A DNA stretch of 64,000 nt from Streptomyces sp. CB01580 (GTDB lineage: Bacteria > Actinomycetota > Actinomycetes > Streptomycetales > Streptomycetaceae), in assembly GCF_001905795.1 (NCBI RefSeq), contig NZ_LIXJ01000003.1, positions 248,001 to 312,000 of the forward strand, in the 5' to 3' direction. Under the pieces are notes generated by a model. That model searched no databases, was not told where the DNA came from, and saw only the letters and a list, made by a program, of their open reading frames with translations. The position numbers and the translations under genes are program-made. Below, in pieces: positions 38,291 to 46,809 of this stretch (within the stretch, counting starts at the first letter, position 1; the number at the start of each line of letters is the position of its first letter).

Positions 38291-39689
38291 CGTCCGCCCC
38301 GCCCTCCAGCACCAGCACCAGCGCGGTCATCACGACATGGCCCGCGTTCCCCGTACTCACCCGCACCCGGTGCGGCCCCGCCGACAGCCCGGCCAGGCGT
38401 GCCACGTAATGGCCTCCGCCCAGGTTGTTCAGCGTCCGCACCGGTCCGCCCTCGGCCGCCGCGAAGACGGCCACCCGGTCGTGGCCCCGTATGTCCGGCG
38501 AGACCGCGGCCCGCAGCTCGTACACCTCGCCCTCGTCGATCGCGTCCGGGGCGTCCACCACCAGCGGGATGTCCGCAACCTCCGGGCCCCGGTGCACCGG
38601 CAGGTCCGGGGTGAGCCAGTTATAGAGGTTCTGGCGCAGCGCCGTGTTGTTCTGGAGCGAGCCGTGCTTCTCCCAGGGCGTGAGCGCGGGTCGTCCCGTC
38701 GCCCCCACATGGGCGCTGGAGAGCCTGGGCACGCGGCCGTCGCCGCCCTCGTCGGTCCCGTCGATCGTGAGCAGTCCGGCCAGCTTCTCGCCCCGGACCT
38801 CGGCGGTGGTCGGGGTCGGCTGGAGCACCCCGCTGATCGGTACGTACTCCACTCCGTACGCCGCCCCCGCCCCGGACTCCCGCAGCGCCTCGTGGAAATG
38901 GGCGGCGTCCTCGATCAGTGCCGCGTCGGTCCCGGGCAGGCCGGTCACCTCGCGGGCGTATCGCAGCGGCTCGCCCGGCGCGGTGATCAGCGCGGCGTAG
39001 TCGGGGACGAGCTGGTGGAGCGACGGAAGGCTGCGGGCGAACGAGGCGAGGCCGGTCCTGGCCGGGCCCACCCCGTTGACCAGGTGGAGGAGGGCATCCA
39101 GGGAGCCCCAGTAAGGGGTCCCGAGCGTGATCACACGGCGCGTCACCTCCGCGCCGCCGCACCGCTCCACGTACTGGCGGGCGACCAGGCCGCCCATGGA
39201 GTGGCAGATGAAGACCACCCGGGCCTCCGCCCGCTCCGGTGCCGAGGCCCGCCAGCGGCCGAGCTCCTCGTCCACCCGCTCGGCCAGCCCGTCCGCGTTG
39301 TAGCGGCAGGACAATCGCCAGTCGTAGGCGAAGTCGATCAGATTGGCGGGGGCGTCCGGTTCGTCCTCCTCGCGCCGGCGCCGGAGGGTGAAGTTGTTCT
39401 CCAGCCACTCCAGGAAGCCGTCGTAGCCGTCCACGAGCGTTCCGATGCCCAGCAGCCCGTGCAGGTCGCGCATCGGACCGAGCGGGCGCACACCGTCGCC
39501 GGGGTGCCCGTCGCCCAGGTCCGGGGGCAGCGCCAGGCCCGTGACGGACCGGCCGAACGTACGGATCCCGCGGAGGAGGGCCGGGCCCGAGAGGCCCCAG
39601 ACCTCGTGCCCGTCCGCGTCCGCCAGCCGACTGCCGAGAATGCCCGGGACGACGACCACCATGTCGTGGACCCGGCTGCGAGACGTCAT
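38280..39689 (-). CDS. LCAT-type lipase/acyltransferase with C-terminal beta-rich domain
   Basis: 469 residues from the ATG at 39689; an in-frame upstream extension lacks family similarity. The alpha/beta-hydrolase core shows lecithin:cholesterol acyltransferase hallmarks: [12 protein letters not shown] near the N-terminus, DFAYDWRLS, the nucleophile elbow [14 protein letters not shown] (Ser164), TLGTPYWGS, the acid motif [11 protein letters not shown] (equivalent to GDGTVP) and a late KHGSL with the likely His. Residues from about 375 form a separate beta-rich, Ig-like segment. No signal peptide is seen, so it may act inside the cell on membrane lipids. Its stop overlaps the start of the caspase-STAND gene, which argues for a joint function. 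Confidence 0.85.
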   Translation of the reverse strand: MTSRSRVHDMVVVVPGILGSRLADADGHEVWGLSGPALLRGIRTFGRSVTGLALPPDLGDGHPGDGVRPLGPMRDLHGLLGIGTLVDGYDGFLEWLENNFTLRRRREEDEPDAPANLIDFAYDWRLSCRYNADGLAERVDEELGRWRASAPERAEARVVFICHSMGGLVARQYVERCGGAEVTRRVITLGTPYWGSLDALLHLVNGVGPARTGLASFARSLPSLHQLVPDYAALITAPGEPLRYAREVTGLPGTDAALIEDAAHFHEALRESGAGAAYGVEYVPISGVLQPTPTTAEVRGEKLAGLLTIDGTDEGGDGRVPRLSSAHVGATGRPALTPWEKHGSLQNNTALRQNLYNWLTPDLPVHRGPEVADIPLVVDAPDAIDEGEVYELRAAVSPDIRGHDRVAVFAAAEGGPVRTLNNLGGGHYVARLAGLSAGPHRVRVSTGNAGHVVMTALVLVLEGGADDGE

Positions 39690-39820
39690 GTGGCGCCGTA
39701 CCCCCGTGAATGTGCGCTTGCTGCCATGGATAAGGCAGCGTAGTGACGAAGGGGGCTGTTCGAGTGCCGTATGGGGGAAACCGGGCGGCTCGGGGCGTTC
39801 CATACCCGTATACGCGCGGA

Positions 39821-39859
39821 AGGCCCGGTCCACCGACCGTCCAACGGTGGACCGGGCCT
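39821..39859 (-). terminator. Terminator after nadA
   Basis: A perfect 14-bp stem (AGGCCCGGTCCACC with its complement) and an 11-nt loop, 27 bp past the nadA stop. It separates the accessory region from core genes. Confidence 0.82.
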
Positions 39860-39885
39860 CGTAGCCAGGCCGTGAGCAGTACCCG

Positions 39886-41085
39886 CTACGGCAGCGCCAG
39901 CATCCGCTCCAGCGCCAGCTTCGCGTACTTCTCCGTCTCCGGGTCGACCTGGATCCGGTTGACGAGCTTGCCGTCGGCCAGCGACTCCAGGGCCCACACC
40001 AGGTGCGGCAGGTCGATGCGGTTCATCGTCGAGCAGAAGCAGACCGTCTTGTCGAGGAAGACGATCTCCTTGCCCTCGGGGGCGAACCGGTTCGCCAGGC
40101 GGCGCACCAGGTTCAGTTCCGTGCCGATCGCCCACTTCGAGCCGGCCGGGGCCGCCTCCAGGGCCTTGATGATGTACTCCGTGGAGCCGACGTAGTCCGC
40201 CGCCGCCACGACCTCGTGCTTGCACTCAGGGTGGACCAGCACGTTGACGCCGGGTATGCGCGCGCGCACGTCGTCGACGGAGTCCAGCGAGAAGCGGCCG
40301 TGCACCGAGCAGTGCCCGCGCCACAGGATCATCTTCGCGTTCCGCAGCTCCTCGACGGTCAGGCCGCCGTTCGGCTTGTGCGGGTTGTAGACGACGCAGT
40401 CGTCGAGGGACATCCCCATGTCCCGGACCGCGGTGTTCCGGCCCAGGTGCTGGTCGGGCAGGAAGAGCACCTTGGCGGCCCCGGACTCCCGCTGCTCGAA
40501 GGCCCATTCCAGGGCCCGCTCGGCGTTGGACGAGGTGCAGATCGTGCCGCCGTGCCGCCCGGTGAACGCCTTGATGTCGGCGGAGGAGTTCATGTACGAG
40601 ACCGGTACGACCTGGTCCGCGATCCCGGCCTCGGTCAGCACGTCCCAGCACTCGGCGACCTGCTCGGCGGTGGCCATGTCGGCCATCGAGCAGCCCGCGG
40701 CCAGGTCCGGCAGCACGACCTGCTGGTCGTCGGTGGTCAGGATGTCCGCGGACTCGGCCATGAAGTGCACACCGCAGAAGACGATGTACTCCGCCTCCGG
40801 GCGCGCCGCGGCGTCCCGGGCGAGCTTGAACGAGTCGCCGGTGACGTCGGCGAACTGGATGACCTCGTCGCGCTGGTAGTGGTGGCCGAGGACGAACACC
40901 TTGTCCCCGAGCCTCTCCTTGGCGGCGCGGGCACGCTCCACGAGGTCCGGGTCGGACGGGGCGGGCAGGTCGCCGGGACACTCGACACCGCGCTCGCTCC
41001 TCGGGTCGGCCTCGCGGCCGAGGAGGAGCAGCGCGAGGGGCGTCGGCTGGACGTCGAGATCCTGGACGGGGTGGGCCGTGGTCAC
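39886..41085 (-). CDS. nadA: Quinolinate synthase
   Basis: 399 residues from a GTG at 41085, eight bases after AAAGGG; other starts upstream are possible. It condenses iminoaspartate with dihydroxyacetone phosphate to quinolinate in NAD synthesis, using a 4Fe-4S cluster. The three cluster cysteines lie in YIVFCGVHFMAESA, DLAAGCSMADM (or the neighbouring conserved set) and LVHPECKHEV; other landmarks are VLGHHYQRDEV, YMNSSADIKA and FLPDQHLGRNT. No nadB or nadC is adjacent. It is divergent from the IscA-type Fe-S carrier gene, a suggestive pairing for an Fe-S enzyme. Confidence 0.94.
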   Translation of the reverse strand: MTTAHPVQDLDVQPTPLALLLLGREADPRSERGVECPGDLPAPSDPDLVERARAAKERLGDKVFVLGHHYQRDEVIQFADVTGDSFKLARDAAARPEAEYIVFCGVHFMAESADILTTDDQQVVLPDLAAGCSMADMATAEQVAECWDVLTEAGIADQVVPVSYMNSSADIKAFTGRHGGTICTSSNAERALEWAFEQRESGAAKVLFLPDQHLGRNTAVRDMGMSLDDCVVYNPHKPNGGLTVEELRNAKMILWRGHCSVHGRFSLDSVDDVRARIPGVNVLVHPECKHEVVAAADYVGSTEYIIKALEAAPAGSKWAIGTELNLVRRLANRFAPEGKEIVFLDKTVCFCSTMNRIDLPHLVWALESLADGKLVNRIQVDPETEKYAKLALERMLALP

Positions 41086-41142
41086 GTCACGCACCCTTTC
41101 TTCTCTGCGGAGGAGCCTTTTCGTCGAAATGACGTTATCTAT

Positions 41143-41157
41143 CATAACCGGTTTATG
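41143..41157. promoter_or_regulatory. Near-palindrome in the nadA/erpA divergent region
   Basis: CATAACCGGTTTATG is a near-perfect inverted repeat in the only A/T-rich part of the 233-bp intergenic region, 58 bp upstream of the nadA start. It could be an operator or part of the promoters; no regulator is assigned. Confidence 0.35.
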
Positions 41158-41318
41158 TCACTTTGACGATGGCCATAGCGTCGATGTGACGCATCCCCTG
41201 AAGGAGCCCGTGTGCGAGCATGAAGGGAACAGGCAAGCGCTCGGCCCGGAATGAATCCGCGGTCCCGACGGTTGCAACGTCGGCAAGCAGTCTCCGTACA
41301 ACCCCGGGAGAGAAGCAG

Positions 41319-41675
41319 ATGTCCGTATCGGACGAGACCACCACCGTGAGCGACGGCATCCTCCTGTCCGACGCCGCCGCCGCGAAGGTCAAGAGCCTGC
41401 TGGAGCAGGAAGGCCGCGACGACCTGGCGCTGCGCGTCGCCGTCCAGCCCGGCGGTTGCTCGGGCCTGCGCTACCAGCTCTTCTTCGACGAGCGCTCGCT
41501 CGACGGCGACGTCGTGAAGGAGTTCGACGGCGTCAAGGTCGTCACCGACCGGATGAGCGCTCCGTACCTGGGCGGCGCCTCCATCGACTTCGTCGACACC
41601 ATCGAGAAGCAGGGCTTCACGATCGACAACCCGAACGCCACGGGCTCCTGCGCCTGCGGCGACTCCTTCAACTGA
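41319..41675 (+). CDS. erpA: Iron-sulfur cluster insertion protein, IscA/ErpA type
   Basis: 118 residues from the ATG at 41319, preceded by GGGAGAGAAG. A-type carriers deliver Fe-S clusters to target enzymes. The three conserved cysteines appear in QPGGCSGLRY and SCACGDSFN; LSDAAAAKVKSLL and GASIDFVDTIEKQGFTIDNPNA are standard. The start used avoids a longer frame with no similarity. Divergent from nadA, itself an Fe-S enzyme. ErpA versus IscA cannot be decided from sequence alone. Confidence 0.9.
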   Translation: MSVSDETTTVSDGILLSDAAAAKVKSLLEQEGRDDLALRVAVQPGGCSGLRYQLFFDERSLDGDVVKEFDGVKVVTDRMSAPYLGGASIDFVDTIEKQGFTIDNPNATGSCACGDSFN

Positions 41676-41753
41676 GCCCCGAGGCACCCGGCCCCGAAGG
41701 CGGTTGAGCCCCGAAGGCGCCGATTCCTGAAGGCGGGGGCGGAGAAACCACAC

Positions 41754-41790
41754 GAAGGCGGCGGTCCCGGATTCCGGGACCGCCGCCTTC
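41754..41790. terminator. Bidirectional terminator
   Basis: A perfect 17-bp stem (GAAGGCGGCGGTCCCGG with its complement) around a 3-nt loop, between the convergent erpA and membrane-protein genes. Confidence 0.88.
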
Positions 41791-41849
41791 GCCGTGCGTA
41801 CAGGCTGTGCGTACGAGCCGCCGTGTGCACGGCCGTGTGTACGGGGCCG

Positions 41850-43466
41850 TCAGGCGCTCGGTACGCGGGCGCCCGAGGCCGCGTCGATCACCGCCCGGTC
41901 ACCGAGCGGTGCGTCCAGCGTCACCGTCCGGTTCAGCTCCTGGGCCATCATCACGCAGACCTTCTTCCCCTCCTGCTTCGACTCCGCCACCGTCACCCGC
42001 ACCGTCTTCCCGTCCTCGGCCGCGCTCGCCGCGTACGTACTGCACACACCGCCCCAGAACGTCACGGACAGGTTCTGGCCGTCGGCGCTGTACGACTGGA
42101 TCTGCCGGGAGCTGCCGGACGCGCCGCCCGTCCCGCCCGGCGGCGTCGCCGGGGCGTCCTTCGCCTTCGCCAGATACGCGGGGTCCACGGCGACCCGCGC
42201 CAGCGTCGTGCCCGCGCCGCCCGCGGCGGACCGTACCGAGAAGAGCCAGGACGGCACGAGGGCCGGCTCGCCCGCCACATGCTGCATCGACAGGCCGAAG
42301 ACCGCCTTGTCGATCGTGACCGTCGTCGTCGACGGCTCCGCCCCGGTCCGCGTCCCGCAACGGACCCCCGGCGACTTCAGGTCACCCTCCAGCGGTACGG
42401 GTTCCGCGCACCCTCCGACCCCGGAGCCCCGGCCCGTCCGCGACGACGAGCCGTTCAGCTGCTTCAGTGCCTCGCCCGCGCTGATCACCGGATAGCTGTC
42501 GCCCTTCTCCAGGCCCTTCAGATGCCCGCTGCCGCCGACCACGTCGCCGTCCGGCCCCACCTGGACGCCGGTCGACCAGCCGTACGTGGGCAGCCCGTCC
42601 ACCACCGGATCGGCGTTCACCACCCGTGCGGAGCCCATCACCTGGCGGGAGTCGAGGGCGGCGTCGTCCAGCCCCGCCGCCTTGAGGACCGGTGTCGCGG
42701 CGGCCCTGGCGGCGCTCTCGCTCACCGGGGAGCCGCTGCCGTCCGGAGCCGTCCTCCCGCTCGAACAGACCGACGCACCCCGGCGGCAGTCGTCCGTGCC
42801 CCCGGAGCCGTACCGGGCGAAGGTCCAGGTGCCCGGGGCCTGCCTGTCCACCCTGAGGAGCGGTCCGGAGCCGTCCTTGTCCGAACCCACCGTCCAGGAC
42901 GTGCCCTCCGCCCGCGGCGTGCCTGCCAGGCCCAGCGCCTTCGCCAGCCGGGTCACCTCCGCCGCCGTGACCGTGCCCACCGCGCGGCGCACCTCGGCGC
43001 GGCCCGGCCCCTGCGGCAGCGTCCCGGACACGCGGTGGACGATCTTGCCCCCGTGCGGATCGGGCTCACCGACCGCGATGCCCTGCGGGGGCCCGTCCGG
43101 TGCCGCCGGCGGGACATCCGCACGCTCGTCCAGGGCCAGTGGGGGAGGGGCGGAGCCCCCGCCGCCGGCTGCCGCGCCGCCGCTGCCCCCGCCGTCGCCG
43201 TTCGCGGCGGTCGCCGCCCAGTACGCGCCACCGCCCCCGGCCAGCAGGACCGCCGCCACCGAGGCCACGACCACGGAACGTTTCGGGAGTCGTGGCCGGG
43301 CGGACGCCGCCGCGTCCGGAACGCTCCCCGGCGCCCCGTCCGGAGCATCCTCGCGCGGTGAACCTCGCCGGGCGCCGCTCCCCTCGTCCCGGGGGCCGGT
43401 CACGTCGTTGTCGGGTCGCTCGGTGCTCAACCGGATCCGCTCCTTCGCCTGCGCTGCCGTCGTCAC
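41850..43466 (-). CDS. Single-pass membrane protein with large extracytoplasmic domain
   Basis: 538 residues from a GTG at 43466. A disordered, charged N-terminus (1-62) and one membrane helix (about 64-86, SVVVASVAAVLLAGGGGAYW) are followed by a Gly/Ala/Ser linker and an extracytoplasmic domain containing several cysteine pairs (DDCRRGASVCSSG, GCAEPV, VRCGTRTG, GVCSTY, VCVMMAQ). Repeated sub-motifs (VVDGLPTYGWSTGVQ, PSWLFSVRSA) suggest PepSY- or beta-lactamase-inhibitor-like repeats, but I do not assign a family. This type is conserved next to the cta region in streptomycetes as far as I recall. Function unknown. Confidence 0.75.
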   Translation of the reverse strand: MTTAAQAKERIRLSTERPDNDVTGPRDEGSGARRGSPREDAPDGAPGSVPDAAASARPRLPKRSVVVASVAAVLLAGGGGAYWAATAANGDGGGSGGAAAGGGGSAPPPLALDERADVPPAAPDGPPQGIAVGEPDPHGGKIVHRVSGTLPQGPGRAEVRRAVGTVTAAEVTRLAKALGLAGTPRAEGTSWTVGSDKDGSGPLLRVDRQAPGTWTFARYGSGGTDDCRRGASVCSSGRTAPDGSGSPVSESAARAAATPVLKAAGLDDAALDSRQVMGSARVVNADPVVDGLPTYGWSTGVQVGPDGDVVGGSGHLKGLEKGDSYPVISAGEALKQLNGSSSRTGRGSGVGGCAEPVPLEGDLKSPGVRCGTRTGAEPSTTTVTIDKAVFGLSMQHVAGEPALVPSWLFSVRSAAGGAGTTLARVAVDPAYLAKAKDAPATPPGGTGGASGSSRQIQSYSADGQNLSVTFWGGVCSTYAASAAEDGKTVRVTVAESKQEGKKVCVMMAQELNRTVTLDAPLGDRAVIDAASGARVPSA

Positions 43467-43684
43467 AGGCCGTCGACCGGCCTGCCGTCCGTCCCGGGGG
43501 TCGGGACGACGATGGGACGGGGCACAGGGCCGGACGGTTCCCCGGAGCGGGGCCGCCGTACTCCACCCGGGGGAATCGCGCGCCCGGCGGCCGTGCCCGC
43601 GCGGTCGGCCGCCGCGCCGGGCGCCCGGCCGAAGGGAGCGGGGGCCAGGGCGCGGTTCCTCGGCCGAGGCGCGGGCCCCGGCGC
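43467..43684. other. Gene-free spacer
   Basis: 218 bp upstream of the membrane-protein gene. Very GC-rich; no motif recognised apart from the presumed promoter. Confidence 0.4.
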
Positions 43685-43882
43685 TCAGTCGCCGTACTCG
43701 GACATGCCGTCGAGCAGCCGGGCGGACGCCGCCGGCACGGTCACGCCGTGGATCCGCTCCGGGGCCACGCGGTCGGGGGCGGGCTTCGCGCGGGCCACCC
43801 AGTGCGGCGCCATCCGCGCGCAGTCACCGCGCAGCTCGGACAGGCTGATCTCGGACTCGTGCGTGGCGATGTGATTCGACAT
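43685..43882 (-). CDS. Small conserved hypothetical protein
   Basis: 65 residues from the ATG at 43882 (MSNHIATHESEISLSEL). A polar N-terminal helix with a conserved CARMAPHWVARAKP core and a short C-terminal tail. No membrane helix or signal peptide. It is divergent from the PfkB kinase gene; the 162 bp between them is A/T-richer and holds promoters for both. No function known. Confidence 0.6.
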   Translation of the reverse strand: MSNHIATHESEISLSELRGDCARMAPHWVARAKPAPDRVAPERIHGVTVPAASARLLDGMSEYGD

Positions 43883-44044
43883 GAGGGCACCGTAGGCATC
43901 GCCCGCGCGGAGAAGAAAGCCCTACTATCGGGTAGTTTTCCCCCCTTCAGGGTGCGCATCGGGAACGGTAGCGTGAACTGTCACGCCGCCTCCCGGGAAC
44001 ACGTCCATCCCGTTCCCCCCGATCTCCGCAGGAGCACTCTTCCC

Positions 44045-45019
44045 GTGCGCATCGCAGTCACCGGCTCCATCGCCACCGACCACCTCATGACGTTCCCCGG
44101 CCGATTCGCGGACCAGCTGGTCGCGGACCAGCTGCACACGGTCTCCCTCTCCTTCCTGGTCGACAACCTCGACGTGCGCCGGGGCGGTGTCGCCGCCAAC
44201 ATCTGCTTCGGCATGGGGCTGCTCGGCACGAACCCGATCCTGGTCGGTGCCGCCGGGTCCGACTTCGACGACTACCGCGCCTGGCTCGACCGCCACGGCG
44301 TCGACACCGGCTCGGTCCGGATCTCCGAGGTCCTGCACACCGCCCGGTTCGTCTGCACGACGGACGAGGACCACAACCAGATCGGCTCCTTCTACACGGG
44401 CGCCATGAGCGAGGCCCGGCTCATCGAGCTCAAGTCCGTCGCCGACCGGGTCGGCGGCCTCGACCTCGTCTCGATCGGCGCCGACGACCCCGAGGGCATG
44501 CTCCGCCACACCGAGGAGTGCCGCTCCCGGGGCATCCCGTTCGCCGCCGACTTCTCGCAGCAGATCGCCCGGATGGACGGCGAGGAGATCCGCATCCTCC
44601 TCGACGGCGCCACGTACCTCTTCTCCAACGAGTACGAGAAGGGCCTCATCGAGACCAAGACCGGCTGGAGCGACGAGGAGATCCTCTCCCGGGTCGGCCA
44701 CCGGGTCACCACCCTCGGTGCCCGCGGCGTCCGCATCGAGCGCGCCGGCCACGAGCCGATCGAGGTCGGCTGCCCGGAGGAGGAGAGCAAGGCCGACCCG
44801 ACCGGCGTCGGCGACGCCTTCCGGGCCGGGTTCCTCTCCGGCCTCGCCTGGGGCGTCGGCCTGGAGCGCGCCGCCCAGGTCGGCTGCATGCTCGCCACCC
44901 TGGTCATCGAGACCGTCGGCACCCAGGAGTACACCCTGCGCCGCGCCCACTTCATGGAGCGCTTCACCAAGGCGTACGGAGACGAGGCCGCCGCCGAGGT
45001 CCGCACGCACCTGGGCTGA
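44045..45019 (+). CDS. PfkB-family sugar or nucleoside kinase
   Basis: 324 residues from a GTG at 44045 with AGGAG upstream. The ribokinase fold is shown by RIAVTGSIATDHLM at the start, RRGGVAANICFGMGLLG (PfkB signature 1 area), the YLFSNEYEKGLI strand and the catalytic DPTGVGDAFRAGFLSG (signature 2, with the Asp base). Family members phosphorylate adenosine, ribose or other sugars; the actinobacterial adenosine-kinase-like group looks closest, not proven. It is convergent, with 15 bp between stops, with the desulfurase-TusA gene. Confidence 0.92.
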   Translation: MRIAVTGSIATDHLMTFPGRFADQLVADQLHTVSLSFLVDNLDVRRGGVAANICFGMGLLGTNPILVGAAGSDFDDYRAWLDRHGVDTGSVRISEVLHTARFVCTTDEDHNQIGSFYTGAMSEARLIELKSVADRVGGLDLVSIGADDPEGMLRHTEECRSRGIPFAADFSQQIARMDGEEIRILLDGATYLFSNEYEKGLIETKTGWSDEEILSRVGHRVTTLGARGVRIERAGHEPIEVGCPEEESKADPTGVGDAFRAGFLSGLAWGVGLERAAQVGCMLATLVIETVGTQEYTLRRAHFMERFTKAYGDEAAAEVRTHLG

Positions 45020-45034
45020 CCCCGGGCGGCGAAA

Positions 45035-46417
45035 TCAGGTCAGCCGACGGACCGTATAGGCCGAGCTGCGGTCCGCCGGCTCCTCTCCCACGTACTCCTG
45101 CTCGCGCATCGCGCACCACGCCGGGATGTCCAGGCGCGCCGCCTCGTCGTCGGAGAGGACCGCCACCGTCCCGCCCCGCGGCACCTGCCCGATCACCTTC
45201 GCCAGCTCGATCACCGGCACCGGGCAGCGCTTCCCCCGGGCGTCCACCACCAGGCGGTCGCCACCGGCGGCCTCCCCGGGATCCGGCACGGGCGCGCCCA
45301 GCCTCTCCCGCACCTCCGCGACCGTTCGCGGGAGCACGTCCAGGAAGCGGTCCACGTCCTCGTCCGTGGTGCAGCGCGGCAGCGACACCCGTACGTTCCC
45401 CTCCGACAGCACCCCCATCGCCTTCAGGACATGGCTCGGGGTCAGCGTGCTGCTGGTGCAGGACGAGCCGGAGGACACGGAGAACCCCGCCCGGTCCAGT
45501 TCGTGCAGCAGGGTCTCCCCGTCGACATAGAGACAGGAGAAGGTCACCAGATGCGGTAGCCGCCGCACCGGATCGCCGACCACCTCCACATCGGGCACCA
45601 GCTCCGGGACCCCGGCCCGGAGCCGGTCCACCAGGACCCGCAGCCGTGCCGCCTCCGCCGCAGCCTCGGCCCGCACGGCCCGCAGCGACGCCGCCGCCGC
45701 CACCACCGCCGGCAGGTTCTCGAACCCCGCCGACCGCCCCGACTCCCGCTCGTCGGCCGGTCCCCGGACCGCGAACCGCGTCCCCTTGCGCACCGCCAGC
45801 AGCCCGACCCCCGAGGGCCCGCCCCACTTGTGCGCGGAGGCCGTCAGCAGCGACCAGCCCTCCGGCACCGGACCCCAGCCCAGCGACTGCGCCGCGTCCA
45901 CCAGCAGCGGCACCCCCGCGGCCCGGCAGGCCTCCGCGACCCGGGCGACCGGCTGCTCGGTGCCGACCTCGTGATTGGCGGACTGCAGACAGGCCAGCGC
46001 GGTGTCCGCACGCAGCGCCCGCGCGAACTCCGGCGCACTCACCGCCCCCGACCGGTCCACCGCGACCTCGGTGACCTCCCCGCCCTCCGCCGTATGGGTG
46101 GACGCCGCATGAAGCACGGACGAGTGTTCGACCGCGGAGACGACCAGATGGCGACCGACACGCCGACGGCCCGCGAGGGCGCCGGAGATTCCGGAATGCA
46201 CGGCCAGCGTCCCCGAAGGAGTGAAAGTCAGCTCGTCCGGACGACAGCCGACGGCCTCGGCGGCGGCCTCCCGGGCCGCGTCCAGCAGCAGCCGGGCGCG
46301 CCGCCCCTCGCGGTAGAGCCGGGCCGGGTCGGCCCACCCCTCGTCCAGCGCGGCGAGCAGCGCCTGACGGGCGACGGGATGCAGGGGAGCGGAGGAAGCG
46401 GCATCGAAGTAGGGCAC
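45035..46417 (-). CDS. Cysteine desulfurase fused to TusA-type sulfur carrier domain
   Basis: 460 residues. The first 375 form a group I NifS/IscS-type PLP enzyme: EHSSVLHAA, DAAQSLGWG, the PLP lysine 197 in ASAHKWGGPSG, and the persulfide cysteine 320 in SSGSSCTSSTLTP on the long active-site loop. Residues 385-460 are a complete TusA/SirA domain with the CPxP motif in DARGKRCPVPVIELAK (Cys398). Fusing both would let the persulfide pass directly to the carrier for tRNA thiolation, molybdopterin or other sulfur uses. No IscU lies nearby. A 54-bp palindrome sits just upstream. Confidence 0.93.
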   Translation of the reverse strand: MPYFDAASSAPLHPVARQALLAALDEGWADPARLYREGRRARLLLDAAREAAAEAVGCRPDELTFTPSGTLAVHSGISGALAGRRRVGRHLVVSAVEHSSVLHAASTHTAEGGEVTEVAVDRSGAVSAPEFARALRADTALACLQSANHEVGTEQPVARVAEACRAAGVPLLVDAAQSLGWGPVPEGWSLLTASAHKWGGPSGVGLLAVRKGTRFAVRGPADERESGRSAGFENLPAVVAAAASLRAVRAEAAAEAARLRVLVDRLRAGVPELVPDVEVVGDPVRRLPHLVTFSCLYVDGETLLHELDRAGFSVSSGSSCTSSTLTPSHVLKAMGVLSEGNVRVSLPRCTTDEDVDRFLDVLPRTVAEVRERLGAPVPDPGEAAGGDRLVVDARGKRCPVPVIELAKVIGQVPRGGTVAVLSDDEAARLDIPAWCAMREQEYVGEEPADRSSAYTVRRLT

Positions 46418-46426
46418 ACCGCCACG

Positions 46427-46480
46427 CTAGTGCTGCGACCGGAAAGGTTCACCGGCAATCCTTTCCGGCCGCAGCACTAG
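46427..46480. repeat. 54-bp palindromic repeat, copy 2
   Basis: CTAGTGCTGCGACCGGAAAG starts the left arm; the right arm ends in CTAG at 46480. The 21-bp arms have one mismatch and the loop TTCACCGGCAAT is the same as in the copy at 21541-21594, also 54 bp long. It lies about 10 bp upstream of the desulfurase start. Confidence 0.85.
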
Positions 46481-46701
46481 CCCGCCCCGGGCCCCGGCCC
46501 TCCTCCGTGTCGCGCCCCGGCTGCGTCCCCGCGCCCCGGGGCGCGCCCCGCCCCGTCCGGGGGCCGGGTCCCGCGCGGGCCCGGCCGCGGCACCAGGAAA
46601 AGGGGTGTCAGATAGCGGTCACGAGCCCGCATTCCACCCCTTCGGGGAGTCGGGCGGCGCGTTGGGCACCCTCCCCGCGCGACCCCAAATGGCGTCCAGT
46701 A

Positions 46702-46730
46702 GGGTTTGGTCCGCATAAACATCCAAACCC
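46702..46730. promoter_or_regulatory. Inverted repeat upstream of ctaC
   Basis: GGGTTTGG (46702-46709) and CCAAACCC (46723-46730) are separated by 13 nt in the A/T-richest part of the ctaC upstream region, 80 bp before the start. Possible operator or promoter element; no regulator assigned. Confidence 0.35.
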
Positions 46731-46809
46731 CTGCCCGCGTCAGGGCGGCGACCGACCAGAAGGACCGGCCGCGCCGACCGCGTGGGCGAGACTCTCGGGA
46801 AGGCGCTAC

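Larger units (their letters stand above)
46418..46809. other. Divergent intergenic region upstream of ctaC
   Basis: 392 bp without a gene. From left: the 54-bp palindromic repeat next to the desulfurase gene, about 200 bp of GC-rich sequence without motifs, then a region at 46690-46735 with lower GC and an inverted repeat, likely the ctaC promoter. Confidence 0.5.
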
